A stretch of DNA of 64,000 nucleotides from positions 1 through 64,000 of the forward strand of contig CAZSXR010000003.1 of the NCBI GenBank assembly GCA_964611335.1, in the 5' to 3' direction. This DNA is from BOG-1112 sp964611335. GTDB lineage: Bacteria; Bdellovibrionota_B; Oligoflexia; Oligoflexales; Bog-1112. The position numbers and the translations under genes were made by a program. Numbering within the stretch: the first letter of the stretch is position 1; each line of letters begins with the position of its first letter. This document shows, piece after piece, positions 58,827 through 64,000 of this stretch. The notes beneath the pieces are model-generated. The model was given only the letters and a program-made list of their open reading frames with translations. It did no database searches and had not been told where the DNA came from.

Positions 58827-60692
58827 ATGAGGAATCTGAATTTGAAATATTTTTTTCTACTTAGTTTTCTACTTTTGTCAAACTCTGCTTTTTCGGGAAC
58901 AGCTCATGTTCAACTTGATCACCAAGATGGTGAGTTGGGTGAACCCTTTCAGTTGAGTGTGACTATATCTGGAAGTCTTTCAGGAAAAGTTGAATTACCT
59001 GAGATTCAAGATCTTATTGTTTCAGGGACAGGCACGTCAACGAACGTCTCGTGGATCAATGGGACTGTAACAAAAGAGACAAGCTATAATTTTGTCATCG
59101 AGCCCCAAAAAGAGGGGACCTTCACCATTCCTTCTTTGAAACTTAAAATAGACGATGAGTGGGTGAATACGGACCCTGTTTCTTTCACAGTACGAAGCGG
59201 AGGGAATATTCCTCCTCCCTCTCGTGGGAATACACAAAATAAGTCCAATAAAAATCCGCAAATGGGGGATGCAGAAGAAACTGATCAGGACCAGGACAAA
59301 AATCCTAATGTGTTTATAGAACGTGAATTTTCTAAAACGGATCCTTATGAAGGTGAGCCGATTGTTGTGCTCACAAAAATTTATCATAAGGTGCAAGTTG
59401 TAAATATCGAGAGTAACAACGACAAGCCTTCCGGTGTTCGTGTTGTAGAAAACAAACAGCAAGAAAACAGTCAAGAGCGACGGGGGAATAGTGTCTATAA
59501 TGTCATTACACTCAAACAAACCATGATTCCTCTGAGATCAGGAAAAATTCATATTCCTGGTTTTCGCATTCGAGCCTCACTCATCATGGCTACAGAAAGA
59601 AAACAGCGTCGTGGTGGTGGAGGTGCCTTTGATGATTTCTTTGACGACTTTTTCAATGGTGCGCGCAATAGGGTTGTGCAAAGAGCAATTTCAAGCAAAG
59701 AAGCGGATTTAAATGTAAAAGCCCTTCCTAGTGAGGGTCGGCCTGCAAATTTTAATGATCTCGTAGGGATTTTAAGAATAGATAGTGAATTGACTCACAC
59801 GGAATTGAAGGCAGGCGATACGACCACGTTGACGGTGACCATAGATGGTGTTGGGGCTCTGGATACTATGGGGGAACTCACTTTAAACTTAAGCCCTAAT
59901 ATTCGTATCTATCCTGATAAGCCTCAGGTCCAAGAAAAAATTTCTGAACGATTTGGGTTAGAATCAAAAAGAATTATCCGTTATGCATTAGTCCCTACAC
60001 AAAAGGGTGACTACAAATTAGGGCCTCTGAAAATTCCATACTTTGATTTTAGCACGGGCAAATTTGCAGAACTCAGTACAGACTTGGGTACACTTAAGGT
60101 TGCAGAAGGTGATGCTAGCAATGCTTCTGTGAACACACATGCAGTGACCCAATCTCATGCAAGTCCACGAAATGATGTGAAGGCTCTCGCAAATGATCTT
60201 ATAGATATTCACCGAAATATCTCTTTGGACCATGATGGGCTCCTTACTCGCAGAGATTACAGATTTCTTGTATTTCTTATAGGTTTACCAGGGTTTCTTT
60301 GCTTGCTAGTTCTTCTTGTGCGTTCATTTAGGGGTTATTCTTTTGCAAGAGCTGTGAGCCGTAAAAAATCAGCTTACAAAAATTTTGAAAAAAGAATGAG
60401 TTCATTGAAGGACAAAGAAAGTTCTCAGCTAACATTGCAAGAATCTTACAATGCCTTTCGAACGTTTATTGGAGAGAAATTTAACCTCAATGGGAGTGCC
60501 TTGACAGGGCGGGAATTGGGTGAGGAGTTGTTTAAAAAACAAATCCCTCAAGAGATTTTGAATGAAGTCGAAAATCTAGCAAAAACATTAGATCTGAGCC
60601 AGTATGCGAGAGATGAGATTGCAAGTGCTCAAGTAAAAATGCTTATGGGGACCATCCAGAGATTGGCTCAGGAGATTGAAAAACGATGTTAA
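58827..60692 (+). CDS. batD: BatD, oxygen-tolerance family protein
   Basis: 621 aa from the ATG at 58827; a TTG at 58812 is also in frame. A signal peptide (NLKYFFLLSFLLLSNSAFSG) is followed by beta-rich domains with the BatD pattern: LDHQDGELGEPFQLSVTISG, LPEIQDLIVSGTGTSTNVSWINGTVTKETSYNFVIEPQKEGTFTIPSLKLKID, FIEREFSKTDPYEGEPIVVLTKIYHK, GELTLNLSPNIRIYPDKPQVQEK. One TM helix lies at about residue 475 (FLVFLIGLPGFLCLLVLLVRSF), with a cytoplasmic helical tail. BatD is thought to bridge the periplasmic VWA complex. It overlaps batE by 7 bp. Confidence 0.92.
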   Translation: MRNLNLKYFFLLSFLLLSNSAFSGTAHVQLDHQDGELGEPFQLSVTISGSLSGKVELPEIQDLIVSGTGTSTNVSWINGTVTKETSYNFVIEPQKEGTFTIPSLKLKIDDEWVNTDPVSFTVRSGGNIPPPSRGNTQNKSNKNPQMGDAEETDQDQDKNPNVFIEREFSKTDPYEGEPIVVLTKIYHKVQVVNIESNNDKPSGVRVVENKQQENSQERRGNSVYNVITLKQTMIPLRSGKIHIPGFRIRASLIMATERKQRRGGGGAFDDFFDDFFNGARNRVVQRAISSKEADLNVKALPSEGRPANFNDLVGILRIDSELTHTELKAGDTTTLTVTIDGVGALDTMGELTLNLSPNIRIYPDKPQVQEKISERFGLESKRIIRYALVPTQKGDYKLGPLKIPYFDFSTGKFAELSTDLGTLKVAEGDASNASVNTHAVTQSHASPRNDVKALANDLIDIHRNISLDHDGLLTRRDYRFLVFLIGLPGFLCLLVLLVRSFRGYSFARAVSRKKSAYKNFEKRMSSLKDKESSQLTLQESYNAFRTFIGEKFNLNGSALTGRELGEELFKKQIPQEILNEVENLAKTLDLSQYARDEIASAQVKMLMGTIQRLAQEIEKRC

Positions 60693-61435
60693 AATTTAAT
60701 ATGCGCTTTACTACCTTTGCTTTTTTTTGGCTTTTATTATCATCGAATCTTTTTTCGGATTCTTTGACTGAAGCTGTGCAAGCTTATGACAAGGGAGATT
60801 TTCAAAAATCAGTTTCTCTTTATGAAGAAATGTTGCAGAAGGGTATTCATAACGGATCTATTTACTATAACTTAGGCAATTCATACTTTCGCATGGGAGA
60901 AAAGGGTAAAGCTATTTCAGCGTATTTAGCAGCACGTCGTTTATTGCCGCGTGACCCTGATGTGAAAGCAAACTTAAAATTTGCGCATGATCAAATGGTT
61001 GACAAGTTAGGTTTACGATCATCGAGTTCTATAGTACGTGACTTTTGTTTTTGGGTGGATCATACGACACCAAGAGAAGTCCTTCTCTTCTCTTCTCTTT
61101 TAGCTTGCCTTGGTTTAACAATACTCTTTCTTTCTCTCGTCATGTTTAAGTTCATGTATTTGAGGGTGTGGAGCCTTGTTCTTAGCTTTCTTGCATGTTT
61201 GGGCTTCTTTATGTTTGCAACGAGTTTGTACTATGAAGAAGTTTGGGGTGCTGTCTCTGTCCCTATTTCCGAAGTACGATCGGGACCTGGAACGCAGAAT
61301 ACGGTCGTCTTTCAGTTGCATGAAGGGGCACCCGTTTTAGTGGAAGCAAAAGAAGGAGGCTGGTATCGCATCTCTTTGTCTGACTCCAAAATAGGTTGGA
61401 TTTCGTCTCAGGATCTTAGCGTTATTTTATTTTAA
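60686..61435 (+). CDS. batE: BatE, TPR and SH3-domain membrane protein
   Basis: 249 aa. Signal peptide (FAFFWLLLSSNLFSDS), TPR-like region (AVQAYDKGDFQKSVSLYEEMLQKGIHNGSIYYNLGNSYFRMGEKGKAISAYLAARRLLPRDPDVKANL, residues 28-100), two TM helices (EVLLFSSLLACLGLTILFLSLVMF and LVLSFLACLGFFMFATSL), and a bacterial SH3 domain (VSEVRSGPGTQN-like stretch and WYRISLSDSKIGWISSQDLSVI). This domain order is that of BatE. It is the last gene of the Bat operon; its stop is followed by an 80-bp AT-rich gap. Confidence 0.92.
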   Translation: MLKFNMRFTTFAFFWLLLSSNLFSDSLTEAVQAYDKGDFQKSVSLYEEMLQKGIHNGSIYYNLGNSYFRMGEKGKAISAYLAARRLLPRDPDVKANLKFAHDQMVDKLGLRSSSSIVRDFCFWVDHTTPREVLLFSSLLACLGLTILFLSLVMFKFMYLRVWSLVLSFLACLGFFMFATSLYYEEVWGAVSVPISEVRSGPGTQNTVVFQLHEGAPVLVEAKEGGWYRISLSDSKIGWISSQDLSVILF

Positions 61436-61524
61436 TTTTTCATTAGACATTCTCTTGTTTCTTAGATTTATCTTAAATTGTTCAAGGCCTATTTCCTGTT
61501 TATAGTGTTGAACAGGAGGTGGGT

Positions 61525-62898
61525 ATGAAGTTTTTTGTTTATGTTCTTTTTGCTTTTGTCTTCGTTGAGATGGGGCTCGTGGCAAGCTCTGAAGGATTAT
61601 CTTTTTATGATGATCCGAATTTAATTGAATATTTGAAAGAGGATTTGAAAAAGAAAGAGCTCAGGATTTTGGAAAGTGAAAATCGAAAGGTTCTTTCGGT
61701 TTTAAAAAGTAGAAGAATTGAAATTTCATTAAACGAAAATAAGCTTAAGAACTGGCATCTATTGTTTGCTGTTGAAACTTATAATGAGAAAAAACTAAGA
61801 GAATTGCTAAGTGATGGTGCCAATCCCAATGTGGAAGTTCATATCGAAATCATCACAGAATACAGGGATTACAAAGAAATTATAACTCGAAGAAGAACAC
61901 CCCTCTATTACGCGGTTTCTCTTCCTGATTTTGCCGAATCTATTGCTGGGATCCTTATTGATAAAGGAGCTTTGCTTCCTATTGGAGAGATATCAAAATC
62001 TATTGTGACAACAATAAATCAAAAGAGATACACAAAGCTTTTGGAGACTTTGAAGAGTAGGGGGCTTTTACATCAAGAATTTACTCAAATAGAAAAGAAA
62101 AATGCACTTCGCCAAGAAGGAGCTAGTGTAGATCTACAGCGGCGTCGTTTTGCTGAAATCGGGAAGAGAAATAGTCTTGAGTTAGAGGAAGCGGTTAAAA
62201 ACCAAAACTATGACCTTTTAGAACGACTACTTCAAAAATATAACGAAAATAGTCGAGCAAAAATGACACAACTTTATATCGCGGCACTTAATATAGAAGA
62301 ATGTGATAGATTTAAAAAAATGTTGGAGTTTCTTCAAACGAAGGGTGTAGATATTAATGGGTACGATGAAAGGTTAAAAGTCTCTGTCTTAGAGTTTTTT
62401 ATCCAAAATATGACTATGATCAATTATAAGAAAATATGGTTTTTGTTGGGGAAAAGAGCAGATATTATTCAAAAGAACTCCAAAGGAGATACACCCTTAG
62501 ATCTTGCTGTCAAATGTAATCAGAAATTTTTCGTAACAGAAATAGCTGATATCTTCCCTTTTAAGAGATTTCCTCGACTTTTTATTTCTGCTGCGACTTT
62601 GAAAGATAGTTTCGCGTTTCAAGAGATGGTGAGAACACTTATAAAAGCTCGTGGAGATATTAATGCTATAGATCCCCAATATGGATCTGTTCTGCATTAT
62701 TTAGTTAAGACTCTTAATTTAACTATAGATGAAAAAATTCAAAGGATTTCATTTTTAATTTCTATGGGAGCTGAAGTGAATAGAGAAGATGAGAGTGGAA
62801 AAATAGCATACGATTATGCCCTTGAAAGAAATTATGCATCATTGCTTCCTATTCTTTCTGAAGAAGCAAATAAAATGCAGCTAGTTTATCAGGATTGA
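61525..62898 (+). CDS. Secreted ankyrin-repeat protein, large
   Basis: 457 aa from the ATG at 61525 behind a perfect AGGAGG 5 bases upstream. A signal peptide (MKFFVYVLFAFVFVEMGLVAS) precedes a coiled, charged region, then ankyrin-like repeats at about 80-160 (WHLLFAVETYNEKKLRELLSDGANPNVEV), 215-330 (NSLELEEAVKNQNYDLLERLLQKY; GDTPLDLAVKCNQ) and 370-450 (GDINAIDPQYGSVLHYLVKTLN; SMGAEVNREDESGKIAYDYALERNYASLLPIL). Its last 50 bp overlap the convergent gene at 62849. It is the third secreted ankyrin protein in the window. Confidence 0.8.
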   Translation: MKFFVYVLFAFVFVEMGLVASSEGLSFYDDPNLIEYLKEDLKKKELRILESENRKVLSVLKSRRIEISLNENKLKNWHLLFAVETYNEKKLRELLSDGANPNVEVHIEIITEYRDYKEIITRRRTPLYYAVSLPDFAESIAGILIDKGALLPIGEISKSIVTTINQKRYTKLLETLKSRGLLHQEFTQIEKKNALRQEGASVDLQRRRFAEIGKRNSLELEEAVKNQNYDLLERLLQKYNENSRAKMTQLYIAALNIEECDRFKKMLEFLQTKGVDINGYDERLKVSVLEFFIQNMTMINYKKIWFLLGKRADIIQKNSKGDTPLDLAVKCNQKFFVTEIADIFPFKRFPRLFISAATLKDSFAFQEMVRTLIKARGDINAIDPQYGSVLHYLVKTLNLTIDEKIQRISFLISMGAEVNREDESGKIAYDYALERNYASLLPILSEEANKMQLVYQD

Positions 62899-63460
62899 GT
62901 TCGAGTTGAATGCTGATTTTTTCTTCTAATAAACGTATGCTTTCTTCGAGTATTCTTTTTGATGATTCATCTTTTTCTCTATCCAATCTTTTTAAAGTTT
63001 TTTGAAGGAGCATCACTCTGGTTGAAATATCTTCCGCATTTGATTCATGTTTACGTAGCATTTTTGCTCTCAATTCAATTTTTTCTATACTCCATCCACA
63101 TTTTGAAGTTGGGTCTCTGCATTCCTCAAGGGATAGTATAGGAGAGAGTTTTTTAATTTTACGAAGGTTTTCAAAAGTTACAAATTTACGAAGCTCCGCT
63201 TTGCGGAGTCCTGAGTGGGCTACAATATCGTTTTCAAATTTTGGAATGATTTTCTCTTTTAAATGCTTCTTTACATTGGAAGGTGTGGTGTCTCTCTCTC
63301 GAGCCTCATGTGCTAAGAGATAATTCGAAAAAGCAATCGCAAGAGGACTTGGATTCTCAGAGGAATAGTCGCGTATAAGTTCATCGATATCGAGTGAATC
63401 AGCTGCATGAATAGCTAGTGGGGATAAGAGAAATACGTACAGAATGAACAAAAATTTCAT
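62849..63460 (-). CDS. Secreted helical protein, unknown
   Basis: 203 aa with a signal peptide (MKFLFILYVFLLSPLAIHAAD) and an almost wholly helical, charged mature part that ends in a coiled-coil-like stretch (RVMLLQKTLKRLDREKDESSKRILEESIRLLEEKISIQLEL). Two Cys (LSLEECRDPTSKCGW) may pair. A perfect hairpin (CTCCGC, loop TTT, GCGGAG at 63194-63208) lies within the gene and is probably incidental. The gene overlaps the large ankyrin gene tail to tail by 50 bp. The function is unknown. Confidence 0.6.
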   Translation of the reverse strand: MKFLFILYVFLLSPLAIHAADSLDIDELIRDYSSENPSPLAIAFSNYLLAHEARERDTTPSNVKKHLKEKIIPKFENDIVAHSGLRKAELRKFVTFENLRKIKKLSPILSLEECRDPTSKCGWSIEKIELRAKMLRKHESNAEDISTRVMLLQKTLKRLDREKDESSKRILEESIRLLEEKISIQLELNPDKLAAFYLLLQKE

Positions 63461-63596
63461 ATTTCACTCCTTGATTCTTAATTTTGTAATGTTCTGTTTT
63501 TATCCTATATAGGTCTCTGTAAGTTTTGACTAAGTTCGATATTTGATATATGACCAGAGAACGCATGAATTTTTGACGGAGTGGAATAAAAACCTT

Positions 63597-64000
63597 ATGA
63601 CTAAAGAGAATTTTTTAAAAACTACAGAGATGTTGGTTGCTTTGGCCTTTGGTGTTGCGTATTGGCTATTTGACTTACATATTGCAACCATCGTTTTGAT
63701 CATTGGGATGACCGCGTTTGTCGTTTTAGTGAAATCCCTAGGACTGAAACTTACTAAACTTCAGCTTATAAGCTGGCTGGCAGTTCTTTTTCTTGGAGGG
63801 GCTGCGGTGTTTTTGAAAGATGAGAGTATCATCAAATGGAAGCCAACAGTGATTAACGCTGCTGTTGGTCTTGCTTTTTTAGCAACACAGTTTTTGGGAA
63901 AGAAAACCCTTATGCAGCGTCTGATAGAGGATAAGGTTCCTGCTCCTGTGGGGATGTTGCGGCGGGTCAATTTTTCTACGGGTTTATTTTTTCTGTTCTT
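63597..64000 (+). CDS. yciB: YciB/IspZ inner-membrane protein, 5' part (runs off the window)
   Basis: The frame starts at the ATG at 63597 and is still open at the last base. The visible 134 residues are membrane-rich and carry the YciB (intracellular septation protein A) block IIKWKPTVINAAVGLAFLATQFLGKKTLMQRL, with the preceding GGAAVFLKDES. YciB is a conserved inner-membrane protein that influences envelope synthesis and cell length in E. coli. A near-copy of the repeated motif (TGACGGAGTGG) lies 15 bases upstream of the start. Confidence 0.88.
   Translation, partial: MTKENFLKTTEMLVALAFGVAYWLFDLHIATIVLIIGMTAFVVLVKSLGLKLTKLQLISWLAVLFLGGAAVFLKDESIIKWKPTVINAAVGLAFLATQFLGKKTLMQRLIEDKVPAPVGMLRRVNFSTGLFFLF

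Noticed and set aside
63194..63208. Perfect hairpin CTCCGC-TTT-GCGGAG as a terminator
   Set aside because: It lies in the middle of a coding region, with no T-run after it on either strand.
1..64000. tRNA, rRNA, CRISPR arrays or an origin of replication
   Set aside because: No tRNA-like T-loop/CCA arms, no regularly spaced repeats with spacers, and no DnaA-box cluster were seen in the reading.

Overview
The window is one chromosomal stretch of a low-GC, Gram-negative bacterium. Evidence for an outer membrane is a LolC/LolE-type permease, lipoboxes, a Kdo/lipid A-type acyltransferase and a periplasmic glycerophosphodiesterase. Several traits occur together: futalosine-type menaquinone synthesis (MqnE), a mevalonate route to isoprenoids (class II HMG-CoA reductase and mevalonate kinase), a eukaryote-type glutamine synthetase (GSII), a complete MoxR/Bat operon and an efp-accB-accC cluster. 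That mix is closer to Bdellovibrionota/Oligoflexia or another former deltaproteobacterial lineage than to classical gamma- or alphaproteobacteria. This placement is inference from gene content and is only moderately secure.

Layout. 1-9.8 kb: the end of a Gly/His-rich protein, ung, a VTT-lipase fusion, efp-accB-accC, glnII and small unknown genes. 9.2-12.5 kb: uridine kinase divergent from a two-gene unit, a GTP-cyclohydrolase-II-like protein plus a DUF1688 protein, which are the two hallmark genes of the URC pathway of uracil catabolism. 12.5-25.3 kb: glpQ, tdh, birA-nadC-ggt (overlapping operon), a lipoprotein gene, an orphan REP-associated (Y1) transposase, lolC, hemB, ruvC and a sigma-54 activator. 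25.3-36.3 kb: a large unknown protein, a secreted ankyrin protein, three DsrE-like genes, cytochrome b561, aat, dedA, an MqnE carrying a cysteine-less second radical-SAM-like half, mevalonate kinase, HMG-CoA reductase and an orphan Mla-type ATPase. 36.3-44.3 kb: a large Thr/Ser-repeat lipoprotein, an LpxL-like acyltransferase, secreted unknowns, a GIY-YIG protein and eutCB. 44.3-48.4 kb: a polymorphic-toxin island made of two Hint-type toxin genes, both interrupted by in-frame TAG codons, with four immunity-type genes. 48.5-64 kb: a HepT/MntA pair, ankyrin proteins, an aldehyde dehydrogenase, NupC, the moxR-DUF58-batA-batBC-batD-batE operon, and the 5' part of yciB.

The most unusual signal is not a gene. 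The octamer GGACGGAG (or its complement) occurs about 39 times by hand count, 25 times as the nonamer GGACGGAGC, where only one or two would be expected by chance. It often extends towards GTAGGACGGAGC(T/A)AA. It lies inside coding regions in sense and antisense about equally (16 to 17), in all kinds of unrelated genes, and is almost absent from 25.7-34.9, 35.9-42.8 and 44-64 kb. That behaviour fits a DNA-level signal, such as an uptake signal sequence or a recombination or segregation motif, better than an RNA or transcription signal.

The functional links are modest. The URC genes, Udk and NupC could together salvage or degrade pyrimidines. EutBC makes acetaldehyde, which the ALDH at 50.7 kb could oxidise. 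HMG-CoA reductase and mevalonate kinase feed the prenyl tail of the menaquinone whose head group uses MqnE. BirA would biotinylate AccB. No tRNA, rRNA or CRISPR array was seen, and there is no gene-free stretch longer than about 270 bases.
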